From Geothrix fermentans DSM 14018 (GTDB lineage Bacteria; Acidobacteriota; Holophagae; Holophagales; Holophagaceae): DNA of 46,962 nucleotides. Location: contig NZ_AUAU01000026.1 in assembly GCF_000428885.1 (NCBI RefSeq), positions 1 to 46,962 of the forward strand, read 5' to 3'. Made by a program: the position numbers and the translations under genes. How positions within the stretch are numbered: the first letter of the stretch is position 1; each line of letters begins with the position of its first letter. The notes beneath the pieces are model-generated. The model saw nothing but the letters and a program-made list of their open reading frames with translations. It had not been told where the DNA came from and searched no databases. Positions 7,477-15,491 of the stretch are shown one piece after another.

Positions 7477-8702
7477 CGGGTGGCCACCTTCAGGTCCTCG
7501 TCCTTGGCGTTCTGGGCGCGCTGGAGGGCGCGCACGTAGTGCACCACGGCCCAGCGCTCCTGCTCGGAGAGGTAGGGGGCGTGGGAGGGCATGGCGTTCT
7601 TGCCGTTCACGACGGCCCAATAGATCTTGCCGTCCGGGTAGTCCAGGAACTGCTGGGCCTGCAGGTTGGCGGGCTTGGCGCCGTAGGCGGCCGTCAGGCT
7701 GCCCACGCCGGTGCCGACGGCCCCGTGGCAGACCTCGCAGCGGTTCGTGTAGACCTTCTTTCCGAGGGCGAAGACCTCCTTCGTGCGGGGCAGGGGATTC
7801 ACCAGCGAGGCGGCCTCATCCTGGGTGCCCGTGGCCGTGGGCAGGTGCCCCCGGGCCACGGTGCCCGCCACGGGCTGCTGCATGCCGTGGCCGTCCTTGA
7901 AGAAGCTGGAGGGCTTCTGCGCGTTGAGGCGGGGCTGGTCCTGCATGTTGGCCATGGGCTTGAGCAGGGGGAACCACTTGGTGGCGAAGTACATCGCCAG
8001 GCCCGCCACCAGGCAGGCGACGAAGATGCCGCCGAGGGCCCGCAGGATGTTGTCGCTGGTGAGGAAGGGGCTGCGGTCCGGGGCCGGCAGGGCCTCGACC
8101 TCGATGGCGCCGGCGGCCCGGAGGGCCATGGCCGCCCCGGCGCTGTCGAAGGCTTCGTCTTCGGCCTCCACGGCCAGGACGTAGCGGTCGCGGGTGATGC
8201 CCTTGATGGACTTGGACGACAGCACCGGATGGCCGAAGAAGGGCAGCTTGTTCAGCAGATGCAGCATCCCCAGGCCTGCGGTGAAGGTGGCGAAGAGCAC
8301 CGTCACCTCGAACATGATGGGGATGAAGGCCTCCCAGGAGCCTGCGCCCTTGCCGCCGGTGATGATGGGGTAGTCGATGGCGCTGATCCAGTACTGGAAG
8401 CCCAGGGCGGTGAGCGCGCCGATGATGCCCATGACCAGTACCATGCCGCCCAGGGGCGACTTGCGGAGGCCCAGGGCCTCCTCGATGCCGTGGATGGCGT
8501 AGGGCGTGTAGGCCTCGACGGTGCCCAGCTTGGCGGCCCGCACCTTGGGGATGGCCTTCATCAGGGCATCCGGGGTTTCGAAGACGCCCAGGACGGAGAA
8601 GGATCGGTCGGACATGGGGGCCCCTTCGGCCGCGAAGGCCGTCTCAGGCATGGCGCCGGTCCCGGAGGCGGACGTGATCTCAGGCATGGTGGTCGTCTCC
8701 AT
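7473..8702 (-). CDS. actDE: Fused alternative complex III subunits ActD and ActE
   Basis: One 409-residue chain covers two subunits. Residues about 30-210 are an ActD (DUF3341) domain, opening with SFSVLGVFETPDALMKA and carrying two membrane helices (about 86-106 and 126-147). A third helix (222-242) joins it to an ActE-type monoheme cytochrome c domain with C322-EV-C325-H326. In most alternative complex III operons these are separate genes. C230 sits in a lipobox-like FVAC context inside the joining helix, which may be a relic of the ActE lipoprotein signal. The start is uncertain: ATG 8702, ATG 8687 (preceded by GGAG) and ATG 8615 are all in frame. The first overlaps actC by 23 nt. Confidence 0.92.
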   Translation of the reverse strand: METTTMPEITSASGTGAMPETAFAAEGAPMSDRSFSVLGVFETPDALMKAIPKVRAAKLGTVEAYTPYAIHGIEEALGLRKSPLGGMVLVMGIIGALTALGFQYWISAIDYPIITGGKGAGSWEAFIPIMFEVTVLFATFTAGLGMLHLLNKLPFFGHPVLSSKSIKGITRDRYVLAVEAEDEAFDSAGAAMALRAAGAIEVEALPAPDRSPFLTSDNILRALGGIFVACLVAGLAMYFATKWFPLLKPMANMQDQPRLNAQKPSSFFKDGHGMQQPVAGTVARGHLPTATGTQDEAASLVNPLPRTKEVFALGKKVYTNRCEVCHGAVGTGVGSLTAAYGAKPANLQAQQFLDYPDGKIYWAVVNGKNAMPSHAPYLSEQERWAVVHYVRALQRAQNAKDEDLKVATR

Positions 8703-10086
8703 GGTGAGAGGGCTGGGCGTCCGGCAGGATCGCCTTCACCTCCGTGGTGGCGATGACCGGCAGGACCCGGGCGAAGAGCAGGACCAGGGTGAAGAAGATC
8801 CCGAAGGTGCCCAGGAGGACGCCGAAGTCCACGATGGTGGGTTTGTAGATGCGCCAGGCCGAGGGCAGGAAGTCCTGGTGCAGCGAGATCACGATGATCA
8901 CGAAGCGCTCGAACCACATGCCGATGGTCACCCCGATGGCCACGAGGATCATCCAGAAGTAGCTGGCGCGGGCCTTCTTGAACCAGAGGATCTGAGGGAT
9001 GAGGATGTTGCAGCTGATGGTGACCCAGCCGGCCCAGCCGTAGGTGCCCGTGATGATGTTCATGAAGCCGTGGTGGAGGTACTCGTTCATGGAGTACCAG
9101 GCCGTGAAGCCCTCCATCAGGTAGCTGTAGCCCATGATGCAGCTCATGGCGAGGATCACCTTGTTCATCACGTCCAGGTGGCGGTCGGTGATGAGGTTCT
9201 TGAGCTCCATGGTCTCGCGCACGACCACCAGCACCATCACCACCATGGCGAAGCCGGCGAAGATGGCGCCCGCCACGAAGTAGGGTGGGAAGATGGTCAT
9301 GTGCCAGCCGGGCACCACCGAGGTGGCGAAGTCGAAGCTCACCACCGAGTGCACGGAGAGCACCAGGCCCGTCGCCAGGCCCGCCAGCAGCAGGTAGGCC
9401 TTCTCGTAGTGCTGCCAGTGGGCGGCGGCGCCGCGCCAGCCCATGGCCAGCACGGTGTAGAGGAGCTTCCGCAGCTTGCTGGTGGTGCGGTCGCGCATGG
9501 AGGCGATGTCGGGGATGAGACCCAGGTACCAGAACATCAGGGACACGGAGAAATAGGTGTTCACCGCAAAGACGTCCCAGAGCAGGGGCGACCGGAAGTT
9601 GGTCCAGAGGGCCCGCTGGTTCGGGTAGGGGAAGAGCCAGTAGGCCAGCCAGGGGCGGCCCACGTGGATGAGGGGGAAGATCACGGCGCAGATGACGGCG
9701 AAGATCGTCATGGCCTCGGCGAAGCGGGCGATGGCATTGCGCCAGCGCTTGCGGAAAAGGAAGAGGATGGCCGAGATCAGCGTGCCGGCATGGCCGATGC
9801 CCACCCAGAACACGAAGTTGATGATGTCGAAGGCCCAGAACACGGGGCTGGTGTTGCCCCAGGCGCCGATGCCGAGGTAGAACGTGTAGCCGATGCTGAC
9901 CACGCCGATGAGGGCGGCGGTCAGCGTGATGGCCAGGGCGATGTACCACCGCCTGGGGGGCTTGGTCTCAGGGAAGGCCAGCACCTGGTCGTCCAGGCTG
10001 CCGGGCGTGACCTTGCCCACTGTGAGCGCCGGCTCGAGCAGGCCCTCCGGGATGTCGCCGGCGGACGTGGCGGCATCAAGCTTCAT
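8680..10086 (-). CDS. actC: Alternative complex III subunit ActC (NrfD/PsrC family)
   Basis: The 468-residue integral membrane protein has about ten helices and clear NrfD/PsrC-family features. Examples are the SFDFATSVVPGWHMTIFPPYFVAGA region and a soluble N-terminal lead of some 50 residues. ActC holds the main quinol-binding site of alternative complex III next to the FeS subunit ActB. The gene starts 11 nt inside the end of actB and overlaps actDE at its own end, so the three are tightly coupled. The length is usual for the larger NrfD-like subunit. Confidence 0.95.
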   Translation of the reverse strand: MKLDAATSAGDIPEGLLEPALTVGKVTPGSLDDQVLAFPETKPPRRWYIALAITLTAALIGVVSIGYTFYLGIGAWGNTSPVFWAFDIINFVFWVGIGHAGTLISAILFLFRKRWRNAIARFAEAMTIFAVICAVIFPLIHVGRPWLAYWLFPYPNQRALWTNFRSPLLWDVFAVNTYFSVSLMFWYLGLIPDIASMRDRTTSKLRKLLYTVLAMGWRGAAAHWQHYEKAYLLLAGLATGLVLSVHSVVSFDFATSVVPGWHMTIFPPYFVAGAIFAGFAMVVMVLVVVRETMELKNLITDRHLDVMNKVILAMSCIMGYSYLMEGFTAWYSMNEYLHHGFMNIITGTYGWAGWVTISCNILIPQILWFKKARASYFWMILVAIGVTIGMWFERFVIIVISLHQDFLPSAWRIYKPTIVDFGVLLGTFGIFFTLVLLFARVLPVIATTEVKAILPDAQPSHHGDDHHA

Positions 10087-13000
10087 GGTGACCTCCCACG
10101 GGTGCCTCGACGGCGGGGTTCTTTAGATCGGCCAGGTAGGTGATGGCGGGCTTCACGCCCAGCTCCTCGAGCACCTTGTAGGCGCGGCTGGCGGCCACCA
10201 GCTGGGAGACCTTGCTCTTGGGGTCCTTCAGGTCGCCGAACACGATGGCGTCCGAGGGGCAGCCGGCCATGCAGGCCGTGGTGATCTCGCCGTCGAGGAT
10301 GGCGCGGCCCTCGCCCTTGGCGCGGATCTTCACGTCGTTGATGCGCTGCACGCAGAAGGAGCACTTCTCCATGACGCCGCGGGGGCGGACCGTGACCTCG
10401 GGGTTGTAGGCCAGGGTCTCGGGCTCGGTCTTGTAGGCGGTGTACTCGAGGAAGTTGAAGCGCCGCACCTTGTAGGGGCAGTTGTTGGCGCAGTAGCGGG
10501 TGCCCACGCAGCGGTTGTAGGCCATCTGGTTGAGGCCCTCGGAGCTGTGGTTGGTGGCGTTCACCGGGCAGACGTTCTCGCAGGGGGCGTTGTCGCAGTG
10601 CTGGCAGAGCATGGGCTGGTGGACGACCTTGGGGTTCTCCAGCTCGCCCTCGTAGTAGCGGTCGATGCGGATCCAGTGCATCTCGCGGCCGCGGGCCACC
10701 TGCTCGGGGCCCACCACGGGCACGTTGTTCTCGGACTGGCAGGCCACCACACAGGCGGAGCAGCCGGTGCAGGCGGCCAGGTCGATGACCATGCCCCACT
10801 TGTGATCGGGGAACTTCTGGTCCTCGTAGAGGGTCACCAGCTCGGGCATGTGGTGGTGGCCCTTCGGGTTGTGGGCGAACTCGTCCATGGTGAGGGAGCG
10901 GACGAGGTCGCGGCCCTCCATGCGGTGGTGGCTCTGGGTGCGGGACAGCTCCTTCCGGCCGCCGGCCTTGGCCAGCTTCGCGCCCGCGCGCACGTGGGCG
11001 CTGGCAGGATCCAGGCCCGCCAAGGGGAAGGCGTTGGCGCCCACGCCCTTTGCCACGCCGCCGGTGGTGCGGCCGTAGCCCAGCGCCAGGGCGAGCACGC
11101 CCGCGGCCTGGCCGGGCTGGATGACGGCGGGCAGGCGCAGGGTGGCGCCGTCCAGGGAGAGGGTGACCAGGTCGCCTTCTTCGAGGCCCAGGGCCTTGGC
11201 GTCCTGCACGGAGACGGCCACGGGGTTGTCCCAGGTCATCTTGGTGATGGGGTCCGGCGTCTCCTGGAGCCAGCTGTTGTTGCCGTGGCGGCCGTCGTGG
11301 GTGGCGAAGCCGGGGAAGAGCACCAGCTCCAAGCCGTCGGCCTTGGAAGCGGCGGCCCTCTTCGCGGCGGGGGCCACGGAGGCGCCCTTGAAGGCCCCCC
11401 TGATGGACAGGTAGGCGGCCTTCTCCTCGACCTTCACGAGGCCGTCGTGGAGGGCCTGCTCGAAGGTGACGCCGAGGGGCAGCTCCTTCTTCCATCGGGC
11501 CTGGAGGTAGGCGTGGTAGCTCTCGGGGACATTGGCGCCCAGGGCCTTGAGGGCCCCCAGGAGGATGTCCTCGCCCTGGCGGGTATCGTAGAGGGTGCCG
11601 ATGGCGGGCTGCTGGAGCACGGCGGCGCCGGGGGTGCTGAAGTCGCCCCAGCTCTCCAGCCAGTGGCTCTCGGGCAGCAGCAGGTGGCACTGGGCGGCGG
11701 TCTCGTCCTCCACCTGCCCGATCCAGGCGCGGACGGGCACCTTGGCCACGGCGTCCTTCCAGGCGGCGGCCCTGGGGAAGGTGTAGGCGGGGTTCACGTC
11801 CCAGAAGATCGCGGCGGCGTAGGCGCCGGCGGCCATCTTCTGCGCGGTGGCCTCCAGGTCCTTCACGGTGGCCAGGGGCTCGGCCGCACGGACCGTCACG
11901 GCCTCGGAGCCCAGCATGGCGTTGAGCAGGTGGGCGGCCTGGTGGGCCTCGGCGGGCATCTGGGCGCCGCAGAGCACCACGGCGTTGCGGCCGGCGTGCT
12001 GGAGGTCCTTCACCAGGCTGGTCCAGGTGGCAGGCGGAATTCCCGCGGGCGTGCCCGCAGGAATTCCGGACAGGTCGGAGCCGGCGGGCAGCGAGATACC
12101 CTTGGTGCTCAGCTCTTTCGCCAGCGCGAAGGCGATGGCGCCGAGCCGGGAGGGGGAGACGGGCACGCGCTGATCCGCGTTGGTGCCGGTCAGCGTGAGG
12201 GGACCCTCCAGGACCCACAGCCGGTTGATGGATTCATTCGCGCTTTTCAGCCTGCGCTTGGCGCCCCAGGCGCCAAGCGCCTCCGGATCCTCGCCGTTGA
12301 GGAAGTCCGCCCCGAGCGACAGGATGACCTTGGCCTTGTCCAGCCGCGGCTGCAGATCCACGGCCTGCCCGTAGCTGGCCAGGGCGGCCACCTCGGCGGC
12401 GTCGCCGGTGGCGGGTTCGACCGCCAGGTGCTCCAGGGTGGGCAGGGCGGCCTTGAAGTCCGCCAGCAGGGCCTTGCGGCTGGGGGAAACCACGGCGCCG
12501 GAGACCAGCAGCACGGGCTTGCCCGAGGCCTTGGCCTCCTTCAGGGCGCCGTGCAGCTTCGCCTCAGCCTCGGCCCAGCCGACGACGCGGCCCTCGGCCT
12601 TGGGAGCGCGGAGGCGGTCCGGATCGTAGAGGCGCAGCACGTCAGCCATGACGCGGGGGCTGGTCTTGCCCTTCACGCCGGGGTGCTCGTCGTTGCCCGT
12701 GAGGTGGATGGGGCGGCCCTCGCGGGTCTTCACCAGCACGGGGTAGACGCGGCGGCCCTCGTGGGTGGCGCTGGCGTAGTAGTTGGCCACGCCGGGGATC
12801 ACCTCCACGGGGCGCTTGGTGTAGGGCACCACGGTGCCCTGGCCCATGCGGTCGCAGGCCACGGTGGCGGCCAGGGCCGCGGCGGCACTCACCAGGCCCA
12901 GGAAGTCGCGGCGGGAGACGCCGCTCTGGGGAGGCAGGCCATGGACGTCGTCGTAGTTGGGGCCGGCCGGAACGGCGCCCGGCAGGAACTCGTCGTGGGC

Positions 13001-13096
13001 CGCCTGCTGGGCCTCGGGCGTCTCGATGCGCTCCTCGAGGGTTCGCCAGAAGCGCGGGGTCTCGAGGGGGCCGTGTTCGGGGAGTCGTGTCTTCAT
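10076..13096 (-). CDS. actB: Alternative complex III subunit ActB (molybdopterin-like plus FeS domains)
   Basis: The 1006-residue periplasmic subunit has a twin-arginine motif S61-RRDFLGL and a hydrophobic stretch ending at C81 in a possible lipobox (TVAC). Residues up to about 740 form a molybdopterin-oxidoreductase-like domain; in characterised alternative complex III this part has no cofactor. The last 260 residues carry four ferredoxin-like cysteine clusters, seen as CTGCSACVVAC, CQHCDNAPCENVC, CVGTRYCANNC and CSFC with CMAGC. These match three 4Fe-4S and one 3Fe-4S centre. It passes electrons from the ActC quinol site to the ActA hemes. A 62-residue gene lies just upstream, 4 nt away. 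Confidence 0.96.
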   Translation of the reverse strand: MKTRLPEHGPLETPRFWRTLEERIETPEAQQAAHDEFLPGAVPAGPNYDDVHGLPPQSGVSRRDFLGLVSAAAALAATVACDRMGQGTVVPYTKRPVEVIPGVANYYASATHEGRRVYPVLVKTREGRPIHLTGNDEHPGVKGKTSPRVMADVLRLYDPDRLRAPKAEGRVVGWAEAEAKLHGALKEAKASGKPVLLVSGAVVSPSRKALLADFKAALPTLEHLAVEPATGDAAEVAALASYGQAVDLQPRLDKAKVILSLGADFLNGEDPEALGAWGAKRRLKSANESINRLWVLEGPLTLTGTNADQRVPVSPSRLGAIAFALAKELSTKGISLPAGSDLSGIPAGTPAGIPPATWTSLVKDLQHAGRNAVVLCGAQMPAEAHQAAHLLNAMLGSEAVTVRAAEPLATVKDLEATAQKMAAGAYAAAIFWDVNPAYTFPRAAAWKDAVAKVPVRAWIGQVEDETAAQCHLLLPESHWLESWGDFSTPGAAVLQQPAIGTLYDTRQGEDILLGALKALGANVPESYHAYLQARWKKELPLGVTFEQALHDGLVKVEEKAAYLSIRGAFKGASVAPAAKRAAASKADGLELVLFPGFATHDGRHGNNSWLQETPDPITKMTWDNPVAVSVQDAKALGLEEGDLVTLSLDGATLRLPAVIQPGQAAGVLALALGYGRTTGGVAKGVGANAFPLAGLDPASAHVRAGAKLAKAGGRKELSRTQSHHRMEGRDLVRSLTMDEFAHNPKGHHHMPELVTLYEDQKFPDHKWGMVIDLAACTGCSACVVACQSENNVPVVGPEQVARGREMHWIRIDRYYEGELENPKVVHQPMLCQHCDNAPCENVCPVNATNHSSEGLNQMAYNRCVGTRYCANNCPYKVRRFNFLEYTAYKTEPETLAYNPEVTVRPRGVMEKCSFCVQRINDVKIRAKGEGRAILDGEITTACMAGCPSDAIVFGDLKDPKSKVSQLVAASRAYKVLEELGVKPAITYLADLKNPAVEAPVGGHHEA

Positions 13097-13100
13097 CGGG

Positions 13101-13289
13101 TCATCCGCGGCGCTTGATGGCGTGTTCAGGGGTGGTGACGGGGATGCGGAGGGGGGCCGGAGGGGTCTCCGGAGGGGCCTCCCGGCCTGGCGGGAACACG
13201 AGGCCCAGGGCCTCCCGGCCCAGGAGGAAGGGGCCCGCCACCAGGGCGGCGGCGCGTTCGAGGAGCGGCTTGCGGGTCTCGTCGGCCAT
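13101..13289 (-). CDS. 62-residue unknown protein between actA and actB
   Basis: I do not recognise this protein. It reads MADETRKPLLERAAAL, then a hydrophobic or amphipathic stretch (about 14-32, VAGPFLLGREALGLVF), then a proline-rich tail ending in IKRRG. The frame is supported by a strong GGGGGGAT ribosome binding site about 7-9 nt before the ATG and by tight spacing (17 nt after actA, 4 nt before actB). It could be a small extra subunit or assembly factor of alternative complex III. It is too short and too weakly hydrophobic to assign a membrane helix with confidence. Confidence 0.7.
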   Translation of the reverse strand: MADETRKPLLERAAALVAGPFLLGREALGLVFPPGREAPPETPPAPLRIPVTTPEHAIKRRG

Positions 13290-13306
13290 CGTCGGATCCC
13301 CCCGGC

Positions 13307-13870
13307 CTAGCGGTGGCAGGCGGCGCAGTTCTCGGCGCCCCTGGTGATCTTGGAGCCCGCCGGCAGCGCGGCATGGGGGTCCCGGTGGCAGGCCAGGCAG
13401 TTGCCCATGCGCATGCCCATCTCGCGGGTGACCACCTTCATGGTCTGCACCTCGCCGTGGCAGCTCTGGCAGGTGATGCCCGCGTTCACGTGGGGCCGGT
13501 GGTCGAAGAAGACGTGGTCCGGCAGGGTGTGGATCCGCTGCCAGGCCAGGGGGGCCCCGGAGTTGGCGATCTGCGTCAGCTTCTGGATGGCGGGGCTGTC
13601 GGTCTTGGTGACCTTGTGGCAGCCCATGCAGAGATCCACGCTGGGAATGCCCGCCGTCCGGGACTTCTCCACGCCGGAGTGGCAGTACTGGCACTGCATG
13701 CGGAGGGTGCCGGCGTGCAGCTCGTGGGAGAAGGGGATGGGCTGCTCGGGGGCGTAGCCCTTGGCGAAGCGGTCCGGCTGGGTGAACCAGCCCACGGACA
13801 GGACCGTGAGAAGGACCGCCACGGCCCCCGCCGGCAGGACGAAGCGGAACGCCTGATCGAATCGGTGCAT
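13307..13870 (-). CDS. actA: Alternative complex III subunit ActA (pentaheme cytochrome c)
   Basis: The 187-residue protein has an N-terminal membrane helix (about 10-29) and five CxxCH heme motifs at residues 60-64, 81-85, 134-138, 158-162 and 182-186. This is exactly the pentaheme pattern of ActA, a periplasmic electron carrier of alternative complex III. The last heme motif is followed by a single residue before the stop. I chose the ATG at 13870 (MHRFDQAF), preceded by GGGG. An in-frame ATG 12 nt upstream at 13882 is possible. It is the first gene of the act-cox operon. Confidence 0.95.
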   Translation of the reverse strand: MHRFDQAFRFVLPAGAVAVLLTVLSVGWFTQPDRFAKGYAPEQPIPFSHELHAGTLRMQCQYCHSGVEKSRTAGIPSVDLCMGCHKVTKTDSPAIQKLTQIANSGAPLAWQRIHTLPDHVFFDHRPHVNAGITCQSCHGEVQTMKVVTREMGMRMGNCLACHRDPHAALPAGSKITRGAENCAACHR

Positions 13871-14136
13871 GCACAACCCCATGGAAAGCGCTGTCTCACG
13901 AAGGGAGCGGGAGGGCCATCGGGAACAGGTGGGACGGGTGACGCGGCCGGGTATGGAGGGTGTGGTCGCGGAGATTCTGGCACGCACGGGGACCGGGGAA
14001 GCAGATTCCCCGAAATCCGGCGCCTCCGCCCGGGAGTGTCGGTGGGATGTTGTCCTGGACAATGATTGGGCAGCATCCGGAACCAGGGGCTGGGCCCGCT
14101 GGGGCGACCATGTGATGAGTTGTGTCGCAGGTCACG
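13871..14136 (-). other. Long untranslated leader of the act-cox operon
   Basis: Between actA and the proposed promoter lie about 265 nt with no convincing gene. Short frames exist on both strands but none has a ribosome binding site or a recognisable product. The sequence is GC-rich with a TCCCCGAAATCCGG-type patch near 14007 but no clear riboswitch fold could be seen by eye. The remaining 14166-14268 stretch up to the maf-side hairpin is AT-richer and appears empty. Confidence 0.35.
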
Positions 14137-14165
14137 ATCATAGATCAATGGACCTGTATTGTTTA
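14137..14165 (-). promoter_or_regulatory. Candidate sigma70-type promoter for the act-cox operon
   Basis: On the minus strand a TATGAT -10 element (14142-14137) lies 17 nt from a TAAACA -35-like element (14165-14160). This is in the only AT-rich patch upstream of actA. Transcription would start near 14130 and read into actA about 260 nt later. The match is by eye and no other regulator site is evident. Confidence 0.4.
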
Positions 14166-14268
14166 CCTATTTTTTCTGAGGAAGTTGCAGACATTTAGGG
14201 GATTTAAGGGTGCTCTATCTTGACCAGCCTGGACAGGGCGATTTCCTCCAGGGCCGGTGCTGATGCTC

Positions 14269-14302
14269 CCTGCCCCTCGCCTCCGGTGGCGGGGGAGGCA
14301 GG
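14269..14302 (-). terminator. GC-rich hairpin downstream of maf
   Basis: CCTGCC at 14269-14274 pairs with GGCAGG at 14297-14302. The stem continues through CCTCGCC against GGCGGGG with a 2-nt bulge, around a six-nt loop. It lies about 70 nt beyond the maf stop on the transcribed strand. There is no T-run, so it may be a U-less terminator or just mRNA 3'-end protection. Confidence 0.35.
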
Positions 14303-14370
14303 CCGGGGGCCGAGATTCCTTCCCAGAACCTCTCCTTTGCCAATGATTTCGGAACTTTCCGATGGATCCC

Positions 14371-14994
14371 CTACCGGGGCAGGCCCATCCAGGGGAGGAG
14401 AAGGCCCAGCCGGAGGAACAGCTCCCCCACGCGCTCGACCGGCAGGCCCATCACGGTGGAGAAGCTGCCCTCCACCCCCTCGATGAAGAGGGCCCCGATG
14501 CCCTGGATGGCGTAGGCCCCGGCCTTATCCATGGGCTCGCGGGTGCCCACGTACCAGCGGATCTGTGCTTCCGTGAGGGGGCGGAAGACCACCTGGGCCG
14601 TGTCCACGAAGCTGTGGCTGTCCCGGTCGCGCTGGAGGCAGAACCCCGTGTGCACCTGGTGGGCCCGCCCCTGGATGAGGGTGAGCATCCGCACGGCGTC
14701 TTCCACGTCCACGGGCTTGTTCAGGGTGTGATGGTCCACGGCCACGGTGGTGTCCGCGGCCATGACCCAGCGGCCGGGGTGGCGCTGGGCCACCACCTCC
14801 GCCTTCAGCTCCGCCAGGCGGAGCACCAGGTCGCCGGGCTCCTCGTCCAGCAGGGGCGTCTCGTCCACATCCGGGACCTGGATCTCGAAGGGGATGCGCA
14901 TGGCCTCCAGCCAGTGCCGGCGGCGGGGGCTGCTGCTGGCGAGGACGAGGGGCTGCAGGGTGGTTTCGGGCAGGCCGGGCCGGGTCTCGTTCAC
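14371..14994 (-). CDS. maf: Maf-family nucleoside triphosphate pyrophosphatase
   Basis: Maf proteins hydrolyse non-canonical or modified nucleotides (house-cleaning pyrophosphatase) and were first linked to septum formation. The 207 residues contain the family's N-terminal LASSSPRR loop, the AADTTVAVD acidic motif and the GAYAIQG...F(I)EGVEGSFSTVMGLP C-terminal block. The start is a GTG at 14994 that overlaps the stop of the upstream acetyltransferase gene (GTGA). No ATG fits before the conserved SSSPRR motif. It is the last gene of a four-gene minus-strand run. Confidence 0.93.
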   Translation of the reverse strand: MNETRPGLPETTLQPLVLASSSPRRRHWLEAMRIPFEIQVPDVDETPLLDEEPGDLVLRLAELKAEVVAQRHPGRWVMAADTTVAVDHHTLNKPVDVEDAVRMLTLIQGRAHQVHTGFCLQRDRDSHSFVDTAQVVFRPLTEAQIRWYVGTREPMDKAGAYAIQGIGALFIEGVEGSFSTVMGLPVERVGELFLRLGLLLPWMGLPR

Positions 14995-15491
14995 CGCAGG
15001 CCCCGCTGCTCCAGTTCGGCGGTCCCCACGCGCATGTGGAAGCTGTCGATGTCCTGGCCCAGGCGGAAGCCGAAGCGGGGGTAGAAGTTCGCCGCGTCCC
15101 GGGTCTCGAGCACGTAGCGCTGCACCTCTCCCGCCCAGGGATGCCGCAGGGCCCACTTCACCAGCTCCGTGGCGACCCCCTGGCCCATGAGGTCCCGGGC
15201 CGTGACCACGTCGTAGAGCTTGGCCTCGTAGGCGTGATCGGACCAGAGCCGGGTGGCGCCCACCAGCCGGCCCCCCCGGTGACCCTCAGGCACGAGCCGG
15301 GCCGTCAGGAGGCGGGAGCAGGCCAGCAGCCGCCGCCACTGCCCGATGGTGCGATCCGCGGTCCAGTAGACTTCCTCCGCCTGGAAGAAGATCTGCAGCT
15401 CGCGGGGATCCACACTCCAGGTCTCGTCGAAGAAGGCCACGGTGCCGGATGGCGTCAGGAGCGGCTCGGGTACGAGGAGATCACGGTCCAT
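14991..15491 (-). CDS. GNAT-family N-acetyltransferase
   Basis: The 166-residue protein shows the acetyl-CoA-binding signature of the GNAT fold as DLMGQGVATEL (Q-x-x-G-x-A) and the C-terminal FYPRFGFRLG block. The substrate cannot be deduced. The family resembles single-domain acetyltransferases of small molecules. Its ATG shares one base with the lnt stop (TGATG) and its stop overlaps the maf GTG start, so it is coupled to both neighbours. Confidence 0.88.
   Translation of the reverse strand: MDRDLLVPEPLLTPSGTVAFFDETWSVDPRELQIFFQAEEVYWTADRTIGQWRRLLACSRLLTARLVPEGHRGGRLVGATRLWSDHAYEAKLYDVVTARDLMGQGVATELVKWALRHPWAGEVQRYVLETRDAANFYPRFGFRLGQDIDSFHMRVGTAELEQRGLR

Noticed and set aside
10547-13117. 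An 856-codon plus-strand frame
   Set aside because: It is antisense to actB, has shadow composition (Gly, Ala, His, Val) and no family motif.
13896-14141. An 81-codon frame in the actA leader
   Set aside because: It has no ribosome site and no recognisable pattern, and it starts within the proposed promoter.
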